Positions 34,852 through 48,582 of a stretch of 64,000 nucleotides of DNA are shown in pieces. This DNA is from Aquabacterium olei (GTDB lineage Bacteria; Pseudomonadota; Gammaproteobacteria; Burkholderiales; Burkholderiaceae_C), in the NCBI RefSeq assembly GCF_003100395.1, contig NZ_CP029210.1:1984001-2048000 (forward strand), given 5' to 3'. Both the position numbers and the translations under genes were made by a program. How positions within the stretch are numbered: the first letter of the stretch is position 1; each line of letters begins with the position of its first letter. The notes beneath the pieces were generated by a model. That model did not search any database, was not told the DNA's origin, and saw only the letters and a list, made by a program, of their open reading frames with translations.

Positions 34852-37800
34852 ACATGCTCTCGCCCGACATCCCGCAACTCGAAGAAGCCGCCCAGGGCGC
34901 CACCGTGCCGCGTGACGACCAGGCACTCTGGTACAAGGACGCGGTCATCTACCAGCTCAACGTGAAGGCGTTCTTCGATGCCGATGAAAACGGCATCGGC
35001 GATTTCAACGGTGTGACAGCCCGGCTCGACTACATCAAGGACCTGGGCGTCAACGCCATCTGGGTGATGCCGTTCTACCCCTCGCCCCTGCGCGACGACG
35101 GCTACGACATCTCGGGCTACGAAGAGATCCATCCCTGCTATGGCACGCTGGACGACTTCAAGCGCATGCTGGATGAAGTCCACAAGCGAGATCTCAAGCT
35201 GATCACCGAGCTGGTGATCAACCACACGTCCGACCAGCACCCGTGGTTCCAGGCGGCCCGCCGCGCGCCGCCTGGCTCACCTGAGCGCGACTTCTATGTG
35301 TGGAGCGATACCGACACGCGCTACCCCGAAACGCGCATCATCTTTACCGACACGGAAACGTCCAACTGGACGTGGGATCCGTTGGCCAAGGCCTACTACT
35401 GGCACCGTTTCTTCAGCCACCAGCCCGACCTGAACTTCGACAACCCGGCCGTGCTGGAGGCCGTGTTCAAGGTGATGCGCTTCTGGCTCGACATGGGCGT
35501 GGATGGCTTCCGGCTCGATGCCATTCCCTACCTGATCGAGCGAGAGGGAACCAACAACGAGAACCTGCCGGAGACTCACGCCATCATCAAGCAGTTGCGG
35601 GCGGCCATCGACGCGAACTACGAGAACCGCTTCCTGCTGGCCGAAGCGAACCAGTGGCCCGAGGACGTGCGCGACTACTTCGGCGAAGGCGACGAGTGCC
35701 ACGCGGCCTACCACTTCCCGCTGATGCCACGCATGTACATGGCCATCGCACAGGAAAACCGCTTCCCGGTGGTCGAGATCATGCGCCAGACGCCTTCGAT
35801 TCCGGATACCTGCCAGTGGGCGATCTTCCTGCGCAACCACGATGAGCTGACGCTCGAGATGGTGACCAGCAAGGAGCGCGACTACATGTACAACACGTAC
35901 GCGGCCGACCCGCGTGCACGCATCAACCTCGGCATCCGGCGGCGACTCGCGCCGCTGATGGAAAACAACATCGACACCATCAAGCTGATGAACAGCCTGC
36001 TGCTGTCGATGCCCGGCTCGCCCATCATCTACTACGGCGATGAGATCGGCATGGGCGACAACGTCTACCTCGGCGACCGCAATGGCGTGCGCACGCCGAT
36101 GCAGTGGAGCCCGGATCGCAACGCCGGGTTCTCACGCGCGGATCCGCAGAAGCTGTACCTGCCGCCCATCATGGACGCGGTCTATGGCTACCAGGCGGTC
36201 AACGTGGAAGCACAACTGCGCGACCCTTCCTCGCTGCTCAACTGGATGCGGCGCATGCTGGCCGTGCGCAAGAGCAGTCACGCGTTCGGTCGCGGCACGC
36301 TGACCTTCCTCAAGCCGGGCAACCCGAAGATCCTGGCTTACCTGCGCGAGTACGAGGACGACACCATTCTGTGCGTGGCGAACCTCGCGCGCTCGGCGCA
36401 ACCGGTGGAGCTCAACCTTTCGCGCTACAAGGGGCGGGTGCCGGTCGAACTGCTGGGCCGCACGCTGTTTCCACCGATCGGCGAGCTGCCCTACCTGCTG
36501 ACCATTGCGGCACACGGCTTCTACTGGTTCCGGCTCGACAAGGACGCCGGCGCCCCGAGCTGGCACGAGGAGCACGTGCCGATGGAAGACGTGCCGGTGC
36601 TGGTTCTCTTTGACAGCTGGCGGAGCTTCTTTCCCGAGATGGTGGTGCCGTGGCGGTCGGGGCTGGCGGTCAAGACCCGGGCGCAACTGGAGGAGCAGGT
36701 GCTGCCCCGCCACATCGAGACCCAGCGCTGGTATGCGGCCAAGGGCCAGGCCATCGAGCGGGCCTCGCTGCGTGACCATGTGATGTGGACGGACGGCACG
36801 CTGAGCTGGCTGATCACACTGGTGGACGTGGAGGGGGCCGGCGATGGGGTGAGCTACTTCATGCCCCTGGCAAAAGCTTGGGAAGAAAGGGATGAAGAAC
36901 GCACGCGGGCCCTGGCCATGACGGCGCTGGCCCGCACGCGGCAGCATGCCCAGGTCGGCGTGATGGCCGATGCGTTTTCGGATGCCGCGTTCTGCCGTGC
37001 GGTGGTGCGGGCCATGGGTCAGGGGGTGAGCCTGCCCACCTCGGGTGGCACCCTGCGCTTCGAAGCCAGCGCGGTCTACGAGACCCTGCTGGGCGATCAG
37101 CTCGACAGCCTGCCCGTCAGCAAGCCACTCGGCCAGAGCAGCAACACCGTTGTCACGATGGACGAGACGCTGTTCCTCAAGGGCTATCGGGCCGTCCGCC
37201 CGGGTCCCAGCCTGGAGTACGAGGTGGGCCGATTTCTCACCGAGGTGGCCCGCTTTGCGCACATCGTGCCCGTCGCCGGCCTGCTCACGCACGAGTCGCC
37301 CGACGGCACGGAACGCCCGTTGGCCATCCTGCAAGGCTACGTGGCCAACCAGGGCGACGGCTGGGCCTACACGGCCGGCTACCTCGAGCGGCATCTGGAG
37401 CGCGCGCGGTCCATGGTCGAGGCAGAGGCACAGGATGTGCACGCGGCCTTCCTCGACCTGATCCGCACGCTGGGCCGTCGCACGGCCGAGCTGCACACCG
37501 CGTTCGCCACACCATCGGGTGATCCCTTGTTCGAACCGGAGCCCCTGACGGCCACCGACGTGGCCGCCATCCAGGCCCGTGTGCGGGCCGATGTGGCGCG
37601 CAGCCTCGACCTGTTGTCCGACCGACAGGGTGACCTGCCTGCCGAGGTGCGTGATGCCGCTGCCGCGGTGCTGGCCGGGCGCGATGCCCTCATCGGCCTG
37701 ATCGAGCGGCCCTTGAGCGTGCCGCCTGGTGCCCAGCGCATCCGCTGTCATGGCGACTATCACCTGGGCCAGGTGCTCGTGACCGCCAACGACTTCGTCA

Positions 37801-38222
37801 TCATCGACTTCGAAGGAGAGCCGGCTCGGCCCATCGAGGAGCGACGCGCCAAGCAGCCACCCTGGCTGGATGTGGCCGGCATGCTGCGGTCATTCAGCTA
37901 TGCCCGCCTGGGCGCACTGCGCTCGGCCGTGCACTCGGCCGAGGAGCAAGCCTTGCTGGGGCCGGTTGCCGAAGCGTGGGAGCAGCAGGCGCGCGAGGCT
38001 TTCCTGGCCGGCTACACCCAGCCGGAGGCGCCTGAGCCGGCCGATGTGAACGAGGGCGCACCGTTCGTGGCCAGGCTGGCGGGCCACGATGCGGCCCTGC
38101 TCACGCTGTGCGAGCTGGAGAAAGCGCTGTACGAGCTGCGCTACGAGTTACACAGCCGTCCGGACTGGGTGGCGATTCCCCTGGCAGGGCTGCTGCAGCT
38201 GCTGGGCCGGGAGGCCATGTGA
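34848..38222 (+). CDS. treS: trehalose synthase / maltokinase fusion
   Basis: 1124 aa with two enzymes. Residues 1 to about 550 are TreS (GH13), interconverting trehalose and maltose: nucleophile Asp in [16 protein letters not shown], Glu in [13 protein letters not shown], Asp in [12 protein letters not shown]. Residues from about 570 to the end are maltokinase, phosphorylating maltose to maltose-1-phosphate for GlgE: kinase motifs [14 protein letters not shown] and [14 protein letters not shown]. The fused form is common in proteobacteria, keeping intermediate maltose channelled. Both junctions overlap neighbours (ATGA with glgE, GTGA at 38219-38222 with the next gene). Confidence 0.97.
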   Translation: MNMLSPDIPQLEEAAQGATVPRDDQALWYKDAVIYQLNVKAFFDADENGIGDFNGVTARLDYIKDLGVNAIWVMPFYPSPLRDDGYDISGYEEIHPCYGTLDDFKRMLDEVHKRDLKLITELVINHTSDQHPWFQAARRAPPGSPERDFYVWSDTDTRYPETRIIFTDTETSNWTWDPLAKAYYWHRFFSHQPDLNFDNPAVLEAVFKVMRFWLDMGVDGFRLDAIPYLIEREGTNNENLPETHAIIKQLRAAIDANYENRFLLAEANQWPEDVRDYFGEGDECHAAYHFPLMPRMYMAIAQENRFPVVEIMRQTPSIPDTCQWAIFLRNHDELTLEMVTSKERDYMYNTYAADPRARINLGIRRRLAPLMENNIDTIKLMNSLLLSMPGSPIIYYGDEIGMGDNVYLGDRNGVRTPMQWSPDRNAGFSRADPQKLYLPPIMDAVYGYQAVNVEAQLRDPSSLLNWMRRMLAVRKSSHAFGRGTLTFLKPGNPKILAYLREYEDDTILCVANLARSAQPVELNLSRYKGRVPVELLGRTLFPPIGELPYLLTIAAHGFYWFRLDKDAGAPSWHEEHVPMEDVPVLVLFDSWRSFFPEMVVPWRSGLAVKTRAQLEEQVLPRHIETQRWYAAKGQAIERASLRDHVMWTDGTLSWLITLVDVEGAGDGVSYFMPLAKAWEERDEERTRALAMTALARTRQHAQVGVMADAFSDAAFCRAVVRAMGQGVSLPTSGGTLRFEASAVYETLLGDQLDSLPVSKPLGQSSNTVVTMDETLFLKGYRAVRPGPSLEYEVGRFLTEVARFAHIVPVAGLLTHESPDGTERPLAILQGYVANQGDGWAYTAGYLERHLERARSMVEAEAQDVHAAFLDLIRTLGRRTAELHTAFATPSGDPLFEPEPLTATDVAAIQARVRADVARSLDLLSDRQGDLPAEVRDAAAAVLAGRDALIGLIERPLSVPPGAQRIRCHGDYHLGQVLVTANDFVIIDFEGEPARPIEERRAKQPPWLDVAGMLRSFSYARLGALRSAVHSAEEQALLGPVAEAWEQQAREAFLAGYTQPEAPEPADVNEGAPFVARLAGHDAALLTLCELEKALYELRYELHSRPDWVAIPLAGLLQLLGREAM

Positions 38223-39441
38223 GCACTGCTGCCGATCCCGCCGTGGCACCGGCTTCGCTGCCGCCGACCGGTGCCGAAGCCGACGAGCTGATCGAAGCCT
38301 GCACCCGGGCGTCGATCAACCTGTTGAAGGACAACCTGACACCGTCCGGCATCCTGGCCGCGAGCCGCACCAAGGCGGCCGAAAGCCGGAGCTACACGCG
38401 CGTGTTCGGGCGTGATGCAGCCATCTGCGTGCTCGCCATGGCGGGCAGCGGCGTGCCCGCGCTGGAACAGGGCGCGGTCGACAGCCTGGATTCGCTGGCG
38501 CGGGCGCAGGCGCAGAACGGCCAGATCCCGAAGTACGTCGACCCGCTGGGCCACGACGCCGACTTCTGGTACCTCGGCTGTGTGGACGCGACGCTGTGGT
38601 GGCTCATTGCCGTGGCGCATGTCCAGCGCCACTCGAACATGCCCGGCGTCTTCGGCCGCTGGCGCGGGCACATCGACCGGGCCATCACCTGGCTGCAGGC
38701 ACAAGAGCACCAGCGCTTCTTCCTGCTGCAACAGAACGAGGCCAGCGACTGGGCCGACATCATGCCCCGCTCGGGCTTCGTGCTCTACACCAACGCCTTG
38801 TGGCACCGGGTGAAGGACCTCTTCGATCTGCCCAAGCTCGACGAGACGCATTACCACTTCAACCACCTCTTCCATCCCTATCAGAGCGACCTGCCCGAAT
38901 ACCGCCGGGGGCGGCTGCTGCAGCATTACGCCCGGCGCGGGCAGCGCAACAAGGGCCTGTACCTCAGCTTCGTCAACCTGTCATTCGTGGGCGATGAGGG
39001 CGATGTGTTCGGCAACGTGCTTGCCGTTCTGTATGCCCTGCGTGAGGATGCGGCCGGGCGCGACGTCATGAAGACGCTGATCAACGCCGGTGTGCACGAG
39101 CCTTATCTGGCCCGTTCGGTGACGACGCCGATCACGCGGGATCACGACCTCTGGCGGGCCTACATGGCGCGCCACCAGCAGAACCATCCGGACCAGTATC
39201 ACAACGGCGGCATCTGGCCCTTCATCGGCGGCTTCTTCCTGCTCGCCCTGATTGGACAGGGCCAGACGGATCTGGCGCGGACGGAGCTGGTGAAGCTCGC
39301 TCATGTGCTGAGCCTCGACAACTGGCGGTTCACGGAGTGGTTCCACGGCCGCACGCTCGCACCCTGCGGCATGCCCGGCCAGAGCTGGAATGCCGCCGCG
39401 TTCCTGATGGCGCGAAGGGCACTGGACGGCGGCGGGCTGTC

Positions 39442-39445
<4 letters not shown>
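38219..39445 (+). CDS. six-hairpin glycosidase, GDE/neutral-invertase-like, unassigned substrate
   Basis: 408 aa from GTG 38219, overlapping the treS stop. The sequence looks like an (alpha/alpha)6-barrel glycoside hydrolase: [20 protein letters not shown] near the start, then [38 protein letters not shown] and near the end [19 protein letters not shown] and [20 protein letters not shown]. The YHNGGxWP and VDxxLWW patterns recall amylo-alpha-1,6-glucosidases and GH100 neutral invertases, but it lacks the GDE N-terminal domain. No signal peptide is visible. It is likely to act on an alpha-glucan, trehalose-like or sucrose-like sugar; which one cannot be said. ATGA overlap with glgX. Confidence 0.8.
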
Positions 39446-41567
<2,122 letters not shown>

Positions 41568-41571
<4 letters not shown>

Positions 41572-43442
41572 AGCGCGCCTGTCACCACATGCCTTACGGG
41601 GCAACGCTGCTGCCGCAGGGGGGCGTGGCCTTCCGTCTCTGGGCGCCTGCGCCCTTGCCGATCGATCTGCTGGTCTACCAGCCTGATGGCAGCGAGCAGG
41701 CCATTCCCTGTCAGCCCGACGCGCTGGGTTGGCGGGAGGCCATCGTGCCCGGCGCCGGACCGGGCACCCGGTATCACTGGCAGGTGCACGGGCCAGCCGG
41801 CCCCATCCGCGTGCCGGACCCGGCTTCACGCTGGAACCCGGAGGGCGTGGACGGCCCCAGCGAGGTGGTCGACCCCCAGCGCTTTCGATGGGATGAGGAC
41901 TGGCGCGGCCGCCCCTGGTGCGAGGCGGTGCTGTACGAACTGCACGTCGGCACCTTCACGCCCGAGGGCACCTATGCCGCAGCCGAGGCGCATCTGGCAG
42001 ATCTGGCCGAAGACGGCATCACCTGCATTCAGCTCATGCCACTGGCCGCGTTCCCGGGGCGCTTTGGCTGGGGCTATGACGGCGTGCTGCCGTTCGCACC
42101 GCATGCACCCTACGGATCACCCGACGAGCTCAAGGCCTTCGTGCGGGCGGCGCACCGCCTCGGCCTGATGGTGATGCTGGACGTGGTCTACAACCACTTC
42201 GGCCCGCAGGGCAACCACCTGTCGCTGTACGCACCGGCGTTCTTCACGGACCGACACCAGACCCCGTGGGGCGCCGGGCCGAACTTCGACGGGCCCGAGT
42301 CGGCCGCAGTGCGCGGCTTCTTCCTCCACAACGCGCTGTACTGGCTGGAAGAGTACCAACTCGACGGTCTGCGGTTCGACGCGGTGCACGCCATCCTCGA
42401 CGACAGCAGCCCGGACATCATGGAAACGATCTCGATTCGGGCGCGCGCAGCCTGTGCCGGGCGACAGGTGCACCTGGTACTGGAGAACGATCACAACGAC
42501 TCAAGGCGGCTGGCGGCAGCCGGGACCGCCGGGCGCTTCGACGCCCAGTGGAGTGGCGACGCCCACCACGCGCTGCATGTCTGGCTCACGGGCGAGCGGG
42601 AAGGCTATTACGCCGAGTACGCCAGCGCGCCGCTGCCGATGCTGGCTCAGTCGTTGAGCCAGGGCTTTGCCATGGTGGGGGCCCCGCATCTCGCCAACGA
42701 GGCGCAACAGGCCGACAACCCGCGGCGCCGCGCCACCGAAGCCGTGCCGCTGTCGTGCACCGTGAACTTCCTGCTCAACCACGATCAGATCGGCAACCGG
42801 GCGCATGGCGAGCGGCTGCATGCCCTGGTGGACGAGGCCCCGATGCGGCTGGCCGTGGCCATGCTGATCCTGTCCCCATCGCCGCCCCTGCTGTTCATGG
42901 GTGAGGAGCGCGGGGCCCGCACGCCGTTTCTCTACTTTGCCGACTGGCAGGGCGAGTTGCGTGACGCGGTCGTGGCCGGGCGCCGCCGGGAGTTCGCCCA
43001 TTTCAGCGCCTTTCGCGACGAAGCCGCCCGCGCGGGCATCCCCGATCCGTGCGACGAAGCCACCTGGCGCCGCTGCCAGCTCGACTGGTTGGAGGCCGAC
43101 TCCGAGCCCGCACGCCGATGGCGAGCCTGGTATCGCGCGCTCCTCACAGTCCGGCACGACGCGTTGCACCCCACACTGCACCGCCTGGCACGAGCGGGTC
43201 ATTCTGGCGAGGTGATCGACGGCCGTGCACTCGACATCCGCTGGCGGTTCGAGAACGCCTTCGGCGTCCCGGCCAGGTGGTTGCAGATGCAGGCGAACCT
43301 GTCCGCGCAGCCGCTGTTGCTTGCCCCCGAGGGCGATGCGGCCGACATCGCGCGGGCCACGCCTCTGTTCGACGTGGGTGACGTGAGCCCGGCGCAACTC
43401 GGCCCCTGGTCGGGGCGATGGCGCTGGCTGCCTGCTGACTGA
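41568..43442 (+). CDS. treZ: malto-oligosyltrehalose trehalohydrolase, copy 2
   Basis: 624 aa. Same family as the enzyme at 26053. The barrel holds Asp in LDGLRFDAVHAILDDS, Glu in VHLVLENDHNDS and Asp in LLNHDQIGNRAHGERL; LGSPP-like SPSPPLLFMGEERGARTPFLYF is classic TreZ. LENDHND and the adjacent treY make this the more canonical TreZ of the two. It is ATGA-coupled to glgX and 28 bases before malQ-treY. Having two diverged TreZ enzymes in one operon is unusual; copy 1 may have a different chain-length preference. Confidence 0.95.
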
Positions 43443-43470
43443 CAAACACGAACACAGGGAGAACGCGCTC

Positions 43471-46400
43471 ATGGACCCGACCTTGCCGCTGCTGATGGAA
43501 CTCGGCGACGCGTGTGGCCTTCAGCCCACGTACACCGACTACTGGGGCCACAAGCGCACCCTGGGCGAGCCCGCACTGCGTCACTTCCTGGGCGCGATGG
43601 GCTGCGACGGCGGGGATGAGGCGGCCCTGCGCGCCACCCTGGCACAGCACCGGCAGACCCGCGAGGCGCAATCGCTCTCCCCCGTGTGCGTACGGCGCAG
43701 GCGGGGCACGCCGGTGCTCGAACTCGGTGAACAAGGCCGTGCGGCCACCACCTGGCAGTTGCAACTGGAGCACGGTGGCTACCAGGCCGGGCCCGTTCAG
43801 GACGGGGCCATCCACTGGCCCGAATGGCCGCCCGAGGGCTATCACCGCCTGTCCGTGCACGACGCGGCCGGTGCCATCTTGCTGGAAACCGAGCTGGTAC
43901 TGTGCCCCCCGCGTGCCTTTGTCCCCGAATCCCTCGACCAGGGCCAGCGGTGGTGGGGCCCGGTGGTGCAGCTCTATGCGCTGCGATCGGAACGGAACTG
44001 GGGCATGGGCGACTTCGGCGACCTGCGGCAGCTGATCGACCAGGCTGCCGAGCAGGGTGCCGGCTTCGTTGGCCTCAGCCCGTTGCATGCCCTGTTTCCA
44101 CACGACCCGAACCGGGCCAGCCCCTACAGCCCCTCGCACCGCGCCACGCTCAACACGCTCTACATCGACGTGGAGGCCGTGCCCGATTTCGAAGCCTGCG
44201 AGCAGGCCCGGCTGCAGGTGCGCAGCGCGGCCTTCCAGCGCAAGCTGCACGCCTTGCGTCAGGCCGCACACATCGACCATGCCGGCGTGGCGACCGCCAA
44301 GCAGGGCGTGCTGCGCCTGCTGTACGCGCACTTCCGTCGCCATCACCTGGAGCGTGACACGCCCCGCAGTCGGGCCTTCAAGGCCTTTGTCGAACGCGGT
44401 GGGCGGCCGCTGTGGCTGCAGGCGCGCTTCGATACGCTGCAGTCCATGGCCCACGGCCGTGATCCGCACGCCTGGGGCTGGATGCAGTGGCCGCCCGAAT
44501 GGCAGGACGCCGACGGCCCCACGGCCCGCGCCCTGACGGACGAGCACCGCGTGGAGGTCGAGTGGCACCTGTACCTGCAGTGGCTGGCCGACACGCAGCT
44601 TGCGCAGGCTGCGCGCCACGCGCGGCAACGGGGCATGCCGCTGGGGCTCTACCTTGATGTGGCCGTCGGTGTGAACGAAGGCGGTGCGGAAACCTGGGGC
44701 GACCCGAGCCTGTTTGCCATGGGCGTGCACATCGGCGCACCGCCCGAGGAGTACAACCCCGCGGGCCAGGACTGGGGCCTGCCGCCCATGGTGCCGCAGG
44801 CGCTCAAGACACGCGGTCACGCGCCCATCATCGAGATGCTGCGCGCCGTCATGCGGCACGCCGGGGCCTTGCGGCTGGACCATGTGATGGCCCTGAGCCG
44901 CCTCTTCTGGGTGCCGCCCGAACAAGGCGCCGCCGCCGGCACCTACATGAGCTACCCGCTCGAAGACCTGCTCGGCCTGCTGGCGCTCGAGAGCCATCGG
45001 CACCGCTGTCTGGTCGTCGGCGAAGACCTGGGCACCGTGCCCGACGGATTTCGCGAGCAGCTGGGCGAAGCAGGCGTGCTGTCGTACTGTCCGCTCTACT
45101 TTGAGCGGCGGGACGATGGTCAGTTTCGTCCACCCGGCGAGTGGAAGAAGCAGGCCCTGGCCGTGGTCGGCACGCATGACCTGCCGCCGCTGCGCGCCTG
45201 GTGGCGGGGTGACGACATCGAGACGCGCGCCCGCCTGAACCTCTTCCCCAGCGATGATCAGCGCCGGCAGCAGGTGATCGGCCGCGCCCATGAGCGCGTG
45301 GCCCTCTTGCTGCTGCTCGAAGCCGAAGGCCTGTGGCCGCAGGGCAGCAGCATCAACCCGGCGGGCATCGACGATGGTGACCCGCGCTTCACCGAGGCCG
45401 TGTGCACGCTGGTGGGCCGCAGCCAGGCCATGCTGGCGGGCGTGCAGCTGGAAGACATCGTGCAGCAGCTGGAGCAGGTCAACGTGCCCAGCACCACGGA
45501 GGAGCAGCATCCCAACTGGCGCGTCAAGCTGCCGGTCACGCTCGAAGACCTTCGTCGGGATGCGCGGTGGCGCGATGTGGCCCAGGCCATGCGTGCGGCC
45601 CGCCCCCGGCCCGACTCTCCTGCCCACGCACTCGACGCCCTTCCCTCGCTGGACACGGCTCGCATCCCCCGGGCCACGTACCGGGTGCAGTTCCATGCCG
45701 GCATGCGCTTCGAGCAGGCCCGTGAGGCGGTGCCTTACCTGGCACGGCTGGGCATCGGGCACCTCTACGCCTCGCCCTACCTGAAAGCGCGGGCCGGCAG
45801 CACCCACGGCTATGACATCACCGACCACCAGGCCCTGAATCCGGAAGTGGGCGATGCAGAGGCGCATGCCGCGCTGTGCGACGTGCTGGCCCGCCACGGC
45901 ATGGGGCAACTGCTCGACATCGTGCCCAACCACATGGGCGTGCTCGAGGCCGACAACCCCTGGTGGCTCGACGTGCTGGAATGCGGGCCGGCTTCCGTGC
46001 ATGCCACGGCCTTCGACATCGAATGGGCGCCGCCCGAGCCCGAACTGCACGGCCGGGTGCTGCTGCCCGTGCTGGGTGACCAGTACGGAAAGGTGCTCGA
46101 GTCAGGCGAACTGCAAGTGCGGTTCGACCCTGACCACGGCGAGTTCGCGGTGCACTACTACGCCCACCGGTTCCCGGTCGATCCGCGGGACTATCCGACG
46201 ATCCTCGCCCTTGCCTTGCCGGTGCCCACGGCCGGCAGCGAGGCCACGCTGGCGGCCGTTCAGTCGGCGGTGGACGCGTTTGCGCAGTTGCCCGATCGCA
46301 ACGATGCCGACCCGGCCTCACGGGCACGGCGGCAGCGCGACAAGGGGCTGCTCAAGCAGCAGTGGGCCACCCACCATGCCGCGCACGATTGGGTGCGGCT

Positions 46401-48582
46401 GTGGGTCGATGGCGCGCTGCAGGTGCTCAACGGCCGGCCGGGGGACCCGAGCAGTTTCGACGCACTGCATGCGCTGCTGCAGCGACAGGCCTACCGCCTG
46501 GCCTTCTGGCGCGTGGCTGGCGACGACGTCAACTACCGGCGCTTCTTCGACGTGAGCACGCTGGCCGCCGTGCGCATGGAAGACGAAGCTGTGTTCGAGG
46601 CCACGCACCGCAAGGTCTTCGCCTGGCTGGACGAGGGCCGCATCGACGGCCTGCGCATCGACCATCCTGATGGACTGAGTGATCCGGCTGCCTACTTCCG
46701 CCGGCTCCAGGCCCGCCACGCCGCGCAGCAAGTGGCCCGCGACGAGCCTGCCCGCGCGCTGTATGTGGCGGTCGAAAAGATTCTGGCCGAGCACGAACGC
46801 ATCCCGGCAGACTGGCCCGTGCACGGCGGTACCGGTTATCGCTTCGCCAACGTGGTCAACGGCCTGTTTGTGGACGGCCGACGTGAGGCCGAGATGAACG
46901 CGGCCTATGCCAGCTTCATCCGGACCATGCCCGACTTCGACGCCATCCTGCGCGACAGCAAGCGGCTCATCATGGCCACCTCGCTGGCGAGCGACCTGCA
47001 GATCGTGACCGAGGCGCTCCACCGCGTGGCGGTGATGGACCGCCGCACCTGCGACTTCACCCGCAAACGCCTGCGCGAGGCGCTCACCGAGGTCGCCATC
47101 GGCCACCCGGTCTACCGGACGTACATCGGCGAACCAGGCGTCAGCGCCGTCGACGAGCGCCATGTGGCCTGGGCCTGTGCCGATGCCCGCCGACACAGCA
47201 CCGCCTCGGAGATAAGCGCCATCGACTTCGTGCAGGACGTGCTGATGCAGGCCCCGCACGAGGCCGATCCCGCACGCAGAGCCGCCATGCTGGCCTTTGT
47301 GCGGCGCTGGCAGCAGTTCACCGCACCCGTCATGGCCAAGGCCATGGAGGACACCGCCTTCTACCGCTACCACCGGCTGCTGTCGCTCAACGAGGTGGGC
47401 GGTGACCCGCGGCGCTACGGGATGTCGGTGGCGGCCTTCCACGGAGCCAACCTGGCTCGGGTACGACACACGCCGCACGCGATGCTGGCCACCTCCACAC
47501 ACGACAGCAAGCGCTCGGAAGACGTGCGAGCGCGACTCAACGTGCTCTCCGAGATGCCGGACCAATGGGCGGCCGCGCTGGGCCGGTGGCAGACCATGAA
47601 CCGCGCGCTGGCCGAGCGCATCGACGCGCGCGTAGACCCGCAGGACGAGTACCTGCTGTACCAGACCCTGGTCGGCATCTGGCCCTTCGAGCCGCCAGAC
47701 CAGGCCGTGCTGGACGGCCTGCGCGAGCGTGTTCAGGCCTACATGCTCAAGGCACTGCGCGAAGCCAAATGCCACACCAGCTGGGTCAACCCCAACCTCG
47801 AGCATGAAGGCGATCTGGCCCGTTTCATCGACCGCGTGCTGGGCGCGCTCGAGCCCAACCCGTTCCTCAAAGACCTGCAGGCCTTCGTCACGCCGGTGGC
47901 ACAGCAGGGCGTGGTCAACAGCCTCAACCAGTTGCTGCTCAAGATGACGGTGCCCGGCGTGCCCGACATCTACCAGGGTTGCGAGACCTGGCAGTTCAAC
48001 CTCGTCGACCCGGATAACCGTCGCCCGGTGGACTTCCCCGCGATGCAGGCCCTGCTCGAGGACGTCCAGGCCGCCTACGCCGGTGGCACGCTCGACCCCG
48101 GCACGGCACGCCAATGGCTCGAGGCCCCCGCACGCGGCCACATCAAGATGGCCTTGACATGGCGGTTGCTTGCCTTGCGACAGGCCCAGGCGCGCCTGTT
48201 CGAGCGAGGCGCCTACCGGCCGCTCGATCCCACGGGCGATGTGGCTGAGCGGGTGGTCGCCTTCATGCGGCAGGACGACGAGGCGCGCCACGCCCGCTGC
48301 ATCGTGCTGGCAACACGACTCGGCCTGGGCGCTGAACCGGCCCTGTGGGGCGATGGCTCGGTCAGCTGGCCTGCCCTGCCCGACGCGCACCTGGATGTGC
48401 ACGGCGAGCCTGCCTGGCTCGACGCGCTGACCGGTCAACGCCTGCCCATTGAGCATGTTCAGGCGGAAGATGGCTCGGGGCTCTGGCGCCTTCGCGTGGC
48501 CGAGGCCTTTGCGCTCTGGCCACTGGCCTTGGTGGTGCCCGCCAGCCTGATGAAGGCTCCGCCTGACGAGGCGAGCCCATGA
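43471..48582 (+). CDS. malQ-treY: 4-alpha-glucanotransferase / malto-oligosyltrehalose synthase fusion
   Basis: 1703 aa, one uninterrupted frame. Residues 1 to about 700 are MalQ (GH77): SPYSPSHRATLNTLYID, nucleophile Asp in GALRLDHVMALSRLFW, Glu in LVVGEDLGTVP and Asp in VVGTHDLPPLRAWW. After a linker, residues 731-1703 are TreY: IPRATYRVQFHAGMRFEQA, STHGYDITDHQALNPEVG, Asp in IDGLRIDHPDGLSDP, Glu in YVAVEKILAEHE and Asp in STHDSKRSEDVRARL. MalQ rebuilds maltodextrins and TreY turns their reducing end into trehalose, so the fusion may channel chains. AGGGAG at 43456-43461. The TGA overlaps the permease ATG (ATGA 48579-48582). Confidence 0.95.
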   Translation: MDPTLPLLMELGDACGLQPTYTDYWGHKRTLGEPALRHFLGAMGCDGGDEAALRATLAQHRQTREAQSLSPVCVRRRRGTPVLELGEQGRAATTWQLQLEHGGYQAGPVQDGAIHWPEWPPEGYHRLSVHDAAGAILLETELVLCPPRAFVPESLDQGQRWWGPVVQLYALRSERNWGMGDFGDLRQLIDQAAEQGAGFVGLSPLHALFPHDPNRASPYSPSHRATLNTLYIDVEAVPDFEACEQARLQVRSAAFQRKLHALRQAAHIDHAGVATAKQGVLRLLYAHFRRHHLERDTPRSRAFKAFVERGGRPLWLQARFDTLQSMAHGRDPHAWGWMQWPPEWQDADGPTARALTDEHRVEVEWHLYLQWLADTQLAQAARHARQRGMPLGLYLDVAVGVNEGGAETWGDPSLFAMGVHIGAPPEEYNPAGQDWGLPPMVPQALKTRGHAPIIEMLRAVMRHAGALRLDHVMALSRLFWVPPEQGAAAGTYMSYPLEDLLGLLALESHRHRCLVVGEDLGTVPDGFREQLGEAGVLSYCPLYFERRDDGQFRPPGEWKKQALAVVGTHDLPPLRAWWRGDDIETRARLNLFPSDDQRRQQVIGRAHERVALLLLLEAEGLWPQGSSINPAGIDDGDPRFTEAVCTLVGRSQAMLAGVQLEDIVQQLEQVNVPSTTEEQHPNWRVKLPVTLEDLRRDARWRDVAQAMRAARPRPDSPAHALDALPSLDTARIPRATYRVQFHAGMRFEQAREAVPYLARLGIGHLYASPYLKARAGSTHGYDITDHQALNPEVGDAEAHAALCDVLARHGMGQLLDIVPNHMGVLEADNPWWLDVLECGPASVHATAFDIEWAPPEPELHGRVLLPVLGDQYGKVLESGELQVRFDPDHGEFAVHYYAHRFPVDPRDYPTILALALPVPTAGSEATLAAVQSAVDAFAQLPDRNDADPASRARRQRDKGLLKQQWATHHAAHDWVRLWVDGALQVLNGRPGDPSSFDALHALLQRQAYRLAFWRVAGDDVNYRRFFDVSTLAAVRMEDEAVFEATHRKVFAWLDEGRIDGLRIDHPDGLSDPAAYFRRLQARHAAQQVARDEPARALYVAVEKILAEHERIPADWPVHGGTGYRFANVVNGLFVDGRREAEMNAAYASFIRTMPDFDAILRDSKRLIMATSLASDLQIVTEALHRVAVMDRRTCDFTRKRLREALTEVAIGHPVYRTYIGEPGVSAVDERHVAWACADARRHSTASEISAIDFVQDVLMQAPHEADPARRAAMLAFVRRWQQFTAPVMAKAMEDTAFYRYHRLLSLNEVGGDPRRYGMSVAAFHGANLARVRHTPHAMLATSTHDSKRSEDVRARLNVLSEMPDQWAAALGRWQTMNRALAERIDARVDPQDEYLLYQTLVGIWPFEPPDQAVLDGLRERVQAYMLKALREAKCHTSWVNPNLEHEGDLARFIDRVLGALEPNPFLKDLQAFVTPVAQQGVVNSLNQLLLKMTVPGVPDIYQGCETWQFNLVDPDNRRPVDFPAMQALLEDVQAAYAGGTLDPGTARQWLEAPARGHIKMALTWRLLALRQAQARLFERGAYRPLDPTGDVAERVVAFMRQDDEARHARCIVLATRLGLGAEPALWGDGSVSWPALPDAHLDVHGEPAWLDALTGQRLPIEHVQAEDGSGLWRLRVAEAFALWPLALVVPASLMKAPPDEASP

